From contig WYBM01000025.1 of the NCBI GenBank assembly GCA_011525915.1, positions 1 to 64,000 of the forward strand: a stretch of 64,000 nt of DNA, in the 5' to 3' direction. The stretch is from Ardenticatenaceae bacterium (GTDB lineage: Bacteria; Chloroflexota; Anaerolineae; Promineifilales; Promineifilaceae). How positions within the stretch are numbered: the stretch's first letter is position 1; each line of letters starts with the position of its first letter. The notes beneath the pieces were generated by a model. It was not told where the DNA came from and did not search any database. It saw only the letters and a program-made list of their open reading frames with translations. Of the stretch, positions 27,629 through 36,036 are shown one piece after another. The position numbers were made by a program, and so were the translations under genes.

Positions 27629-29320
27629 CTAACGCCACTGAAATTCCGGCGACAACATGATTAACCCCACCATCGAACGCAGCCGGCTTTGCACGCTGCT
27701 GCTGGTATCCAGCGGCAGGGGAATATCTGGATTGGTGCCCTGAGCCATAAACAAAACAATTTGCTCCCGGTCTGTGGCCATCATGGGCCGCCCCAGGACA
27801 CGGGCAATCCAGAAGTCTGCCAGTTCGTTGGCTGAACGTACATTAACCGGCGTCTGGCCCAAGACATCCAGCCGGTAATTATTGGCGTCATCCTGTTGGT
27901 CTACCAGCCAGTTCACCAGCCGCCAACGCATGATCAGCGGGGTGGTGCTTTGCCATGCTTCTTGCACGTCCGCGTAGCCATTCGGGGCCGGCCAGCGGAA
28001 CAACGACTGCCCTGTCTGGCCATAGTAATACATGAAGCTGTCGCTGTCGGCATCACCATGTTTAATGGTGAAGTCAGCATCACCGGCTCTCATGGCACTG
28101 ACAACGGCCTCAAACGGCCGTTTAATCTTTGCCCCCCATGTCGTCTTAAACGCCTCTGAATGTAAAATAAAACTCACTACCTGCCTCAGCTGATCAGGGG
28201 CATCCTTTTGCGCCTGGAAAACGTCAGCGGCGGCCTGCACCAGACTGTTTGGCGGGTTGTCACTGATCAGGCGGCGGCATAACTTGCGGCAAATGTACCG
28301 GGCTGTGCCTGGATGGAATGCCAACAAATCCAGCACATCTTTGCCATCCACCTGCGGCCCCTGATCATGGGGAATATTGATCGTAGTGCTGAGTACCCGC
28401 TTCTGGAAACGGTCATGATGGCTGTGATCGTAATGGAAAACGCCCGTATTGGCATAACGGGAATCATTTACCGTCCAGCCGGTAAAACAGCGTGTAGCTT
28501 CGTAAACATCTTCATCGACATACCCTATTGGCCGCCCTTCCCCATCTACCGGGACATCATCTTGCGACATAACACCCAGGTAATTTTCGGCGCCCAGGGC
28601 GTGCAGTTCAAACAACTCACGAGCGTAGTTTTCATTGGGGCCACCCGCTTCATTGGTAAAGTTGTCCAGGTAATAGAGCATGGCCGGGCTTTTGGCCACG
28701 GCTTCTACCATGGCCCGAAAGTTACCCAACAAATGGGCCCGAATGACATCCCGGTCATAATGCACAAAAACGGGAGCCACGTTGTAATGCCAGCCATAGA
28801 CATTAAAATGATTGTGCCAAAAGTCAGCCAACACCTCTACAAGCTGCTTTTGGCTGTACAGGGCGCGCAAGAACGTCACTCGCTCAGTGTCCCGCATGGG
28901 CATGGTACGGTAAGTGTAATCGCCGCCATTGTTAAGCACGTGGTCATACCACAATTGTTCTAGAGTTTTGTCCAGAGTGGTAAAAGCGGCGTCGGCCAGC
29001 CGGGTTTCGTATTCTGTATCCGTGATGCTGCCGGGGTTTAACTGCTGGTCTATGTAGGCGCTCAGGCGGGCATCATCTGTAGCCCCCAGAGCGTTAAACG
29101 CCGCTATATCACCGGGCCGGGGACCAAACCCCATCCGGTTGAGGGCAATCACCGCCAGGGGCGGCACGGCCGTAGGTGCCGCCACGGAAAAAGCGGCTAC
29201 ACCAGACGCTTCTTCTGCCTGACTTTGCCTATGAGGCAGAGCCAGGGCAGCGGCAGCCAGACCAATGCCTTGTAGAAAGCGACGCCGATCAAACCCGGGT
29301 GGGGATTCTAAATGCGTCAT
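27629..29320 (-). CDS. DUF1800 protein, Tat-exported
   Basis: 563 residues from ATG 29320, which follows GGAGGTGAT; a TTG upstream lies in that site itself. A Tat signal (DRRRFLQGIGLAAAALALPH) is followed by DUF1800 motifs: ALNRMGFGPRPGDIAAFNAL, LADFWHNHFNVYG, NENYARELFELHALG, and FHPGTARYICRKLCRRLISD. The role is unknown; these proteins are exported folded and nearly always paired with DUF1501, as here. The pair is transcribed away from purA. Confidence 0.93.
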   Translation of the reverse strand: MTHLESPPGFDRRRFLQGIGLAAAALALPHRQSQAEEASGVAAFSVAAPTAVPPLAVIALNRMGFGPRPGDIAAFNALGATDDARLSAYIDQQLNPGSITDTEYETRLADAAFTTLDKTLEQLWYDHVLNNGGDYTYRTMPMRDTERVTFLRALYSQKQLVEVLADFWHNHFNVYGWHYNVAPVFVHYDRDVIRAHLLGNFRAMVEAVAKSPAMLYYLDNFTNEAGGPNENYARELFELHALGAENYLGVMSQDDVPVDGEGRPIGYVDEDVYEATRCFTGWTVNDSRYANTGVFHYDHSHHDRFQKRVLSTTINIPHDQGPQVDGKDVLDLLAFHPGTARYICRKLCRRLISDNPPNSLVQAAADVFQAQKDAPDQLRQVVSFILHSEAFKTTWGAKIKRPFEAVVSAMRAGDADFTIKHGDADSDSFMYYYGQTGQSLFRWPAPNGYADVQEAWQSTTPLIMRWRLVNWLVDQQDDANNYRLDVLGQTPVNVRSANELADFWIARVLGRPMMATDREQIVLFMAQGTNPDIPLPLDTSSSVQSRLRSMVGLIMLSPEFQWR

Positions 29321-29507
29321 ATCAATCACCTCCAAATTGTGTGATTTATAGGGAAAACTACCTGTGGGGCCAATGATATTTGCTTTGTTGCCTTCACATT
29401 AATTGCTTCTCTTTCTGCCAGGGTAATAGTTTGCCGATCTGCCGGGCGAAGTCAAAAGTACCTAAGTACCATGACCACCATGCCCTATCTAAGAAACCTG
29501 CCAGGAA

Positions 29508-29536
29508 ATGACGTGTCTATGACGTTTTGATATAAT
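29508..29536 (+). promoter_or_regulatory. Sigma-70-type promoter of purA
   Basis: ATGACG (29508-29513), a 17-base spacer, then TATAAT (29531-29536). Transcription would start near 29543 and give a leader of about 140 bases before purA. This is the only strong promoter I see in the 360-bp gap between the DUF1800 gene and purA. Confidence 0.6.
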
Positions 29537-29582
29537 CCATCGGCACACCTGCCCACTGGGTGATGTGCCATACATTTCTGTA

Positions 29583-29611
29583 GAGGAGACAATGAAAGCA
29601 TGACGCCATAA
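29583..29611 (+). other. Two overlapping mini-ORFs in the purA leader
   Basis: After GAGGAG (29583-29588) comes ATG AAA GCA TGA, overlapping by ATGA-type contact a second frame ATG ACG CCA TAA. They would encode MKA and MTP. The good ribosome site suggests ribosomes load here before purA. They could modulate purA translation or be chance. Confidence 0.3.
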
Positions 29612-29683
29612 ACCCAGTTGAGGACCTATATAAAAGCGGCCTTCAGCAGGTTTATTTACGTCTTGCCCATAAGGAGACGTGGG

Positions 29684-30973
29684 ATGGCACTGGATATTAT
29701 TATTGGCGCACAGTGGGGAGACGAGGGCAAAGGGCGCATCACCGATTTGCTGGCGGCGCAGGCGGCGATAGTAGCCCGTTACAGCGGCGGCGACAACGCC
29801 GGGCACACAGTAACCGTGGCTGGGGAGATTTTTAAGCTGCACCTGATCCCTTCCGGCATTATTCACCCGGGTGTGATCTGTCTGATAGGTAACGGCACCG
29901 TCATTAACCCGGCGGTGCTGCTGCGGGAGATGGCGGCGCTGGCGGCCCGAGGGGTAGACATAGGCCCCCATCGGCTGAAGATCAGCCGCAGTGCCCACCT
30001 GATCACGCCGGCGCATGTGGCCTTAGACAAAGCCAAGGAAGCCCAGCGAGGCAAGGATGCCATTGGCACCACCCTGCGCGGCATCGGCCCGGCGTATACA
30101 GACAAAACAGGACGCGAAGGGCTGCGCGCCGAATTATTGGCCGACCCGGAAGGGCTGGCCGACCACGTTCACGAGCATATTGCCCGGGCAAATGATGTGC
30201 TGGTGAAGATTTATGGAGCAGAAACGTTAGATGCCACGGCCGTAGCCGCCCAATTTGCTGATTATGCTCAACAGTTACAACCCTACCTGGTAGACGGTTC
30301 AGTATTGATTGATGAGGCTCTGCGACACGGCCGTGACGTGCTGGCCGAAGGTGCACAGGGCACATTTTTAGACCTGGATCACGGCTCATACCCTTATGTC
30401 ACCAGTTCCTGGCCCACGGCTGGCGGCGCCCTGATTGGGCTGGGCGTTGGCCCTAACAAGGTACGGCGCGTGATTGGTGTGGCCAAAGCGTTTACCAGCC
30501 GCGTAGGCAGCGGCCCCTTTCCTTGTGAACTAAGCGGCGCAGAGGCCGGGCGCCTGCGTGGTACCGGCGAAAATCCTTGGGATGAGTATGGCACCACCAC
30601 GGGCCGGCCGCGCCGTGTAGGCTGGCTAGACCTGGTGCTGCTGCGTCATGCGGTGCGCATCAATGGCCTTACAGAACAGGTGATCACCAAGTTAGACATT
30701 CTCAGTGGGCTGGAAAAGCTGCCGGTGTGTGTGGCCTATGAACGGCAGGGGGAACGTCTGCAACATTATCCCACCGACCTGCGAGTCCTGGCAGAGTGCC
30801 GCCCCATTTACCAAACACTAGATGGCTGGCAAGAAAACATTATGGGGGCACGAACATTGGCCGACTTGCCAGCCAACGCCCGCCGTTACGTAGAATTTAT
30901 TGCCGAACAGACAGAAACGGCCGTTACTTACATCTCTGTTGGCCCCGGCCGTGACCAGGTCATCCAGGTGTAA
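29684..30973 (+). CDS. purA: Adenylosuccinate synthetase
   Basis: 429 residues from ATG 29684, chosen for AAGGAG upstream and because the family begins here (MALDIIIGAQWGDEGKGRIT). It has the GTP-binding P-loop GDEGKG, DNAGHT, the IMP-binding GIGPAYTDKTGREGLR, and EGAQGTFLDLDHGSYPYVTS. It joins aspartate to IMP using GTP, the first step from IMP to AMP. The next gene, purH, makes IMP and lies 41 bp downstream, so the two form a purine operon. Confidence 0.97.
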   Translation: MALDIIIGAQWGDEGKGRITDLLAAQAAIVARYSGGDNAGHTVTVAGEIFKLHLIPSGIIHPGVICLIGNGTVINPAVLLREMAALAARGVDIGPHRLKISRSAHLITPAHVALDKAKEAQRGKDAIGTTLRGIGPAYTDKTGREGLRAELLADPEGLADHVHEHIARANDVLVKIYGAETLDATAVAAQFADYAQQLQPYLVDGSVLIDEALRHGRDVLAEGAQGTFLDLDHGSYPYVTSSWPTAGGALIGLGVGPNKVRRVIGVAKAFTSRVGSGPFPCELSGAEAGRLRGTGENPWDEYGTTTGRPRRVGWLDLVLLRHAVRINGLTEQVITKLDILSGLEKLPVCVAYERQGERLQHYPTDLRVLAECRPIYQTLDGWQENIMGARTLADLPANARRYVEFIAEQTETAVTYISVGPGRDQVIQV

Positions 30974-31014
30974 TCGTCACCAGGCCCTACCATGTTTATT
31001 AAGGAAAGAAGAAC

Positions 31015-32772
31015 ATGACAAAACGAGCGATCTTATCAGTATCAGACAAAGAGAATTTAGTTGATCTGGCGCGCGAATTACATGCCCTGGGGTACAGGCT
31101 CATTGCCAGCGGCGGCTCGGCACAGGCGCTGCGTGACGCCAATTTGCCGGTACAGGATGTGGCCAACCTGACGGGAGCGCCGGAGATGCTGGGGGGCCGG
31201 GTGAAGACCCTGCACCCGGCCGTTCATGGCGGCATTCTGGCCCGCCACCTGGAGAGCGACCAGGCTGACCTGGCGGCGCAGGGTTACGCCAACATTGACC
31301 TGGTCGTGTGCAACCTGTACCCGTTCCAGAAAACTGTCGCCAAAGAAGATGTGACCCTGGCAGAAGCCGTTGAGCAAATTGATATTGGCGGCGTTACCTT
31401 ACTGCGTGCGGCCGCCAAAAACCATGAGCGGGTCACTATCCTCTGCGATCCGGCCGACTACGAGACGGCAATGGCAGAAATAAAAGCATATGGCGACACC
31501 ACACTGGAGACACGCCAGGCCCTGGCGTTGAAGGCATTTCAACACACGGCCGTGTACGATGACGCCATCAGCCATTATCTGCGTGCCCGGTTCCCCCACA
31601 GCCACAGCCAGCTTCCGCTGCGTTACGGCGTCAACCCGCATCAAAAACCAGCCCAAATTTACACCATGAACGGGGAGCTGCCGCTGAAAGTGTTAAATGG
31701 CTCGCCCGGTACCATCAACTTATTGGATGCCCTGCATGGGTGGCCGCTGGTAAAAGAGTTAAAAGCGGCCACCGGTCTGCCGGCCGCCGCGTCCTTCAAA
31801 CACGTCAGCCCAGCAGGAGCGGCCGTGGGCGTTCCCCTGACTCCTCCCCTGGCCAGAGCCTACTTTGTCGATGACCTGGAACTGACCCCCCTGGCGACCG
31901 CTTATGCCCGCGCTCGCGGCGCTGACCGTATGTCCTCTTTTGGCGACTGGGTGGCCGTAAGCGACCCGGTAGACCTGGCCACCGCCCGCCTGATCAACCG
32001 GGAGGTGTCTGACGGCATCATTGCTCCTGGTTATGAACCAGAGGCGCTGGCGCTGCTGAGCCAAAAGAAAAACGGCAATTACCCCATTGTCCAGATTGAC
32101 CCTTCTTATGACCCCCCCCTGTTGGAAACACGCCAGGTGTATGGCATTACCTTTCAGCAGCGGCGTAATGACGCCATGATCGACTACACACTGCTGGCCA
32201 ACATCGTCTCACACAGCAAAGAGCTGCCAGACAGCGCCAAACGTGACCTGATTGTGGCCACCATTGCCACAAAGTACGCGCAGTCAAACACCGTATGCTA
32301 CGCGGTAGATGGGCAAATCATCGGCATGGGGGCGGGGCAGCAATCACGCATTCACTGCACGCGGCTGGCCGGTGATAAGGCAGACAACTGGTGGCTGCGC
32401 CAACACCCCCGTGTGCTGGCCTTCCAGTTTAAGGAAGGGGTGCCGCGCGCGGTAAAGAACAACGCCATTGACGTCTATGTGTTGGATGAAATTGGTGACA
32501 GGGAACGGCCGTCATGGGAAGCCCTGTTCACCAAAATCCCACCCCCCTTGACCGCCGCCGACCGTAGTGACTGGCTGGCAACGCTGCAAAACGTGGCTGT
32601 TAGTTCTGACGCCTTCTTTCCCTTTCGCGATAATATTGACCGCGCTCAACGCAGCGGCGTGAAGTACATCATCGAACCCGGTGGCTCTGTACGTGATGAA
32701 GAGGTGATTGACGCTGCAAATGATTATGGCATGACGCTGATCTTTAGCGGGCTGCGGTTGTTTACGCATTAG
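31015..32772 (+). CDS. purH: Bifunctional AICAR formyltransferase/IMP cyclohydrolase, eukaryote-type
   Basis: 585 residues with a GGAAAG site. The IMP cyclohydrolase domain comes first ([39 protein letters not shown]), then the formyltransferase domain with catalytic Lys-His in [15 protein letters not shown] (about 258-272). The protein does the last two steps of IMP synthesis. Usual bacterial PurH has about 510-530 residues. This one has the length and the motifs of animal [46 protein letters not shown] and [15 protein letters not shown]. The eukaryotic resemblance is from memory of the human sequence. Confidence 0.96.
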   Translation: MTKRAILSVSDKENLVDLARELHALGYRLIASGGSAQALRDANLPVQDVANLTGAPEMLGGRVKTLHPAVHGGILARHLESDQADLAAQGYANIDLVVCNLYPFQKTVAKEDVTLAEAVEQIDIGGVTLLRAAAKNHERVTILCDPADYETAMAEIKAYGDTTLETRQALALKAFQHTAVYDDAISHYLRARFPHSHSQLPLRYGVNPHQKPAQIYTMNGELPLKVLNGSPGTINLLDALHGWPLVKELKAATGLPAAASFKHVSPAGAAVGVPLTPPLARAYFVDDLELTPLATAYARARGADRMSSFGDWVAVSDPVDLATARLINREVSDGIIAPGYEPEALALLSQKKNGNYPIVQIDPSYDPPLLETRQVYGITFQQRRNDAMIDYTLLANIVSHSKELPDSAKRDLIVATIATKYAQSNTVCYAVDGQIIGMGAGQQSRIHCTRLAGDKADNWWLRQHPRVLAFQFKEGVPRAVKNNAIDVYVLDEIGDRERPSWEALFTKIPPPLTAADRSDWLATLQNVAVSSDAFFPFRDNIDRAQRSGVKYIIEPGGSVRDEEVIDAANDYGMTLIFSGLRLFTH

Positions 32773-32873
32773 GACCGAAGCGGACTAGAGCCAAGTGTAA
32801 CCAGGTTATCTAGACACAATCAGACAAGCAATGTATTTTATGGAGAATTCTTGGACAGCGTCATAGATTAAAC

Positions 32874-33719
32874 ATGATCATGAACTTACAAAGCCTGGTT
32901 ATTGAACATTTTGTTAAAGAGTTAAAGGCTGCCTACCAGCAAACGTACAGTTTGATGGAGCCCCAGTATGGCAACATTCTGGAGTGGACGGGGCGTCTGG
33001 CGCTGGAAAACATTGCTAACTCAGATGCCCTTTACCATAACGTAGAGCATACGATCATGGTCACGCTGGTGGGGCAAGCTGTCCTAAAAGGCAAACACCT
33101 GACCGAAGGAGGCATCACCCCCAAAGATTGGCTGCACTTTATGATGGCCCTATTGTGCCATGATATTGGGTATGTGCGGGGGGTGTGCCGGGCCGATGGC
33201 CACGGCCGTTATGCCACCGGCAAAGGCCGCAAAACGATCACGGTACCACCTGGCAGCACCGACGCCGCCCTCACCGCCTATCACGTAGACCGCAGCAAGT
33301 TATTCATCTATGAACGTTTTAGTGAAGCGATGGCCGACGTCAACCCAGACGTGATTGCTGATTATATTGAAATGACCCGTTTCCCCGTACCGGATGATGC
33401 CGCGCACAAAGACACCAAAGGATTTGGCGGCCTGGTACGCGCCGCCGACTTTATTGGCCAGCTTGGCGACCCTGATTATTTGCGCAAAATCCCGGCCCTG
33501 TATTACGAATTTCAAGAGATTGGGGAGAATACAAAAATTGGCTACAGCAGCCCCGGACATATGCGCGCCAACTTTACCCAGTTTTACTGGAACGTGGTCA
33601 GCCCCCATATCCAAGATGCCCTGGGCTATCTGCGCAAAACGCAAGAAGGCAAACAGTGGATCGCTAACCTGCACTCCCACGTTTTTGACGTAGAACATAA
33701 TCAAAATAACCATCCTTAG
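32874..33719 (+). CDS. HD-domain metalloprotein (Npun_R2479-like)
   Basis: 281 residues. The HD-type metal site is visible: His55 and His59 (ALYHNVEHT), then His96-Asp97 (LLCHDIGYVRG), with a later conserved segment GLVRAADFIGQLGDPDYLRK. HD proteins are phosphohydrolases or phosphodiesterases. This subgroup, common in cyanobacteria, has no known substrate. It starts at ATG 32874 or 32880 with no ribosome site. It stands between purH and the ABC-F gene. Confidence 0.8.
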   Translation: MIMNLQSLVIEHFVKELKAAYQQTYSLMEPQYGNILEWTGRLALENIANSDALYHNVEHTIMVTLVGQAVLKGKHLTEGGITPKDWLHFMMALLCHDIGYVRGVCRADGHGRYATGKGRKTITVPPGSTDAALTAYHVDRSKLFIYERFSEAMADVNPDVIADYIEMTRFPVPDDAAHKDTKGFGGLVRAADFIGQLGDPDYLRKIPALYYEFQEIGENTKIGYSSPGHMRANFTQFYWNVVSPHIQDALGYLRKTQEGKQWIANLHSHVFDVEHNQNNHP

Positions 33720-33725
33720 AGGCAG

Positions 33726-33828
33726 TCATCAGTAGGCCAGTAGTCAGTAGGTCAGTTATCAGTAGGTCAGTTATCAGTAGGTCAGTAAACTGAATACTGA
33801 ACACTGAATACTGAACACTGAATACTGG
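33726..33828. repeat. CAGTAGGTCAGTTATCAGT-type array, family B copy 2
   Basis: Tandem units of about 20 bp (GTCAGTTATCAGTAG) followed by tandem units CTGAACACTGAATA, which can fold back on the first half. It begins just after the stop of the HD gene and ends at the -10 box of the ABC-F gene. It has no coding potential. Confidence 0.75.
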
Positions 33829-33834
33829 TATAAT
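33826..33834 (+). promoter_or_regulatory. Extended -10 promoter of the ABC-F gene
   Basis: TGGTATAAT is a full extended -10 element (TG-N-TATAAT) 35 bp before the ABC-F start. Its TG lies in the last repeat unit (AATACTGG), so the repeat array supplies part of the promoter. The -35 region is repeat sequence without a clear TTGACA. Confidence 0.5.
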
Positions 33835-33868
33835 CCCCCAAGCAACCGTCTGGAACTATGAACCGCCC

Positions 33869-35755
33869 ATGAACCTGATTACGTTAGAAAACGTCAACCA
33901 CTTCTATAGTGAACGGCTGCTGCTGGACGGCGTCAACTTGCTCATCAATGAGGGTGACCGCATCGGCCTCATCGGGCGTAATGGTAGTGGCAAAACCACG
34001 TTACTGCGGCTGGTGGCCGGGCTGGAACTGCCGCGCCACGGCCGTGTCACCCTCACCGGCAATACGCGCATCCAATACCTGCCCCAAGAGCCGCAGCTTG
34101 ATGATGACCAGACCGTGCTGACGGCCGTCTTCCAAAGTGACGCCCCTCAGATGCGCCTGCTGCGCGACTATAACAACGTAAACGAACACCTACAGCGGGA
34201 TCCACTCAACCCCAAATGGCAGGCGCAGTTCGCCCGCTTGAGCCATGAAATGGAGCAAACTGGAGGGTGGGCCGCTGAAGCCAGCGCCAAAACCATTCTC
34301 ACCCAATTGGGCATTACCCAGTTTGACGCCACCGTGGGCACACTCAGCGGTGGCCAGCATAAACGGGTGGCGCTGGCTCATGCCCTTATTGACGAAGCTG
34401 ACCTGCTTGTTTTGGATGAACCGACCAACCATATTGATGCCGACACCATTGCCTGGTTGGAAGCCTATTTACTGACCAGGGCCGGCGCGCTGCTGATGGT
34501 GACCCATGACCGCTACTTTTTGGAACGTGTGGTCAATAAAATTGTGGAGTTAGACCGGCGGGAATTGGTAGTGTACCCGGGGAATTACGGCCGTTACCTG
34601 GAACACCGCACCCAACGAGAAGCACAATTGCAAACGGCCGAAGCCAAACGCCAGGGCATACTTCGCCGTGAATTAGAATGGCTGCGCCGGGGGGCACAAG
34701 CCCGCAGCACCAAACAAAAAGCGCGCAAACAACGCATCGCCGAACTTCAGGAAATCCACCATGATCGGGGTGATGACCGTGTAGCCATGGCCCTGGCCGC
34801 CCGCCGGTTGGGGAAGCGTGTGCTGACCGCCACGGGCTTAAGCAAACGCTACGATGGCCCGCCTCTCTTCCAAAACCTTGATTTCCACTTAGACCCTGGC
34901 GACCGCATTGGTGTCATTGGGCCCAATGGTGCAGGCAAAAGCACATTCCTGGACGTGTTGGCGGGTAAGGCCGCAGCCGATAGCGGCATGGTCAGCTGGG
35001 GCCAGACGGTGCAGGTGGGCTACTATGACCAGCACAGCAGCGGCCTGCCAGAAGAACAGCGTGTCATTGATTACATCAACACCATCGCCCCCACTATTCA
35101 CACAGCAGATGGCGAGCGTGTGGAAGCGGCGCAAATGCTGGAATGGTTTCTCTTTTCACGGCCAGAGCAGCAGTCACGCATCAGCAGCCTCAGTGGCGGT
35201 GAGCGCCGGCGTCTTTATCTGTTAGCCACGCTCATTCACCAGCCTAACGTTCTTTTTCTAGATGAGCCCACCAATGATCTAGACGTGCAAACATTGGCTG
35301 TGTTGGAACAATTTCTGGACCACTTTGAGGGCTGCCTGGTTGTTGTCAGCCATGACCGCTACTTTTTAGATCGGAATGTGGATTTTCTGGTGGGCTTTGC
35401 TGATGGTGTGTTGGGCACACGTTACCCCGCACCGTATGAAACGTACCGTCGCCTGCGCCAGGAAGCGGCCACGTCCCCTGCACCGCCTGCCCCCAAAACA
35501 CCCCCCAAACAGGAAAAGCCGGCCGAGCGGCCGCGCAAACTTACCTGGCATGAAAAGCGGGAGCTGGAAAGCGTGGAAACGGCCGTCACCACCCTGGAAG
35601 CCCGTATTACAGAATTGGAAACCGCCATCAATGAAGCCGGTGGTGATTACCTCCGCTTGCAAACATTGGCAGAAACACTGGCCACCACACGTGCAGCGCT
35701 AGATACGGCCGTGAGCCGCTGGCTGGAACTGTCAGAAATTGCCGATACCCTCTGA
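33869..35755 (+). CDS. ABC-F family ATPase (Uup/EttA-like)
   Basis: 628 residues with two ATPase domains and no membrane part. Domain 1: Walker A GRNGSGKTT (about 36-44), signature LSGGQHKRV (about 158), Walker B LLVLDEPTNHID. A charged linker follows (ELEWLRRGAQARSTKQKARK). Domain 2: Walker A GPNGAGKST (about 350), signature LSGGERRRL (about 440), LFLDEPTNDLD. The C-terminal coiled coil after a Pro/Lys hinge (about 525-628) resembles Uup. ABC-F proteins act on the ribosome or on DNA structures; a resistance role is not implied. There is no clear ribosome site at ATG 33869. Confidence 0.95.
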   Translation: MNLITLENVNHFYSERLLLDGVNLLINEGDRIGLIGRNGSGKTTLLRLVAGLELPRHGRVTLTGNTRIQYLPQEPQLDDDQTVLTAVFQSDAPQMRLLRDYNNVNEHLQRDPLNPKWQAQFARLSHEMEQTGGWAAEASAKTILTQLGITQFDATVGTLSGGQHKRVALAHALIDEADLLVLDEPTNHIDADTIAWLEAYLLTRAGALLMVTHDRYFLERVVNKIVELDRRELVVYPGNYGRYLEHRTQREAQLQTAEAKRQGILRRELEWLRRGAQARSTKQKARKQRIAELQEIHHDRGDDRVAMALAARRLGKRVLTATGLSKRYDGPPLFQNLDFHLDPGDRIGVIGPNGAGKSTFLDVLAGKAAADSGMVSWGQTVQVGYYDQHSSGLPEEQRVIDYINTIAPTIHTADGERVEAAQMLEWFLFSRPEQQSRISSLSGGERRRLYLLATLIHQPNVLFLDEPTNDLDVQTLAVLEQFLDHFEGCLVVVSHDRYFLDRNVDFLVGFADGVLGTRYPAPYETYRRLRQEAATSPAPPAPKTPPKQEKPAERPRKLTWHEKRELESVETAVTTLEARITELETAINEAGGDYLRLQTLAETLATTRAALDTAVSRWLELSEIADTL

Positions 35756-36036
35756 TAGTTGTTAAACCCACCGGTAACCTACAACGTTATAGTCACTTTA
35801 TCCCATTGTGACCAGCAGACCTTTGCACAATGATCTATGGTGGCAGGTTTAGTGAGAGCATACAAGCCTTTAACCCGTTCAAAACAGCCGTCTGTGTGCT
35901 TTTACTTGAGTAAAACCCGGTTTTGTGTGTCACACTTCGTCCAAAATGTTGCCGGTGTTTACTTACAGTTGCGGTGAAAAGTACCCGCCTCTATTACCAA
36001 ATCATACTTGTTGTTTTGTTTGTAAGGAGGAACCAC

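Noticed and set aside
33726..33828. Short tandem repeats as a CRISPR array
   Set aside because: Units are about 15-20 bp without spacers and form a palindrome; no cas genes are near.
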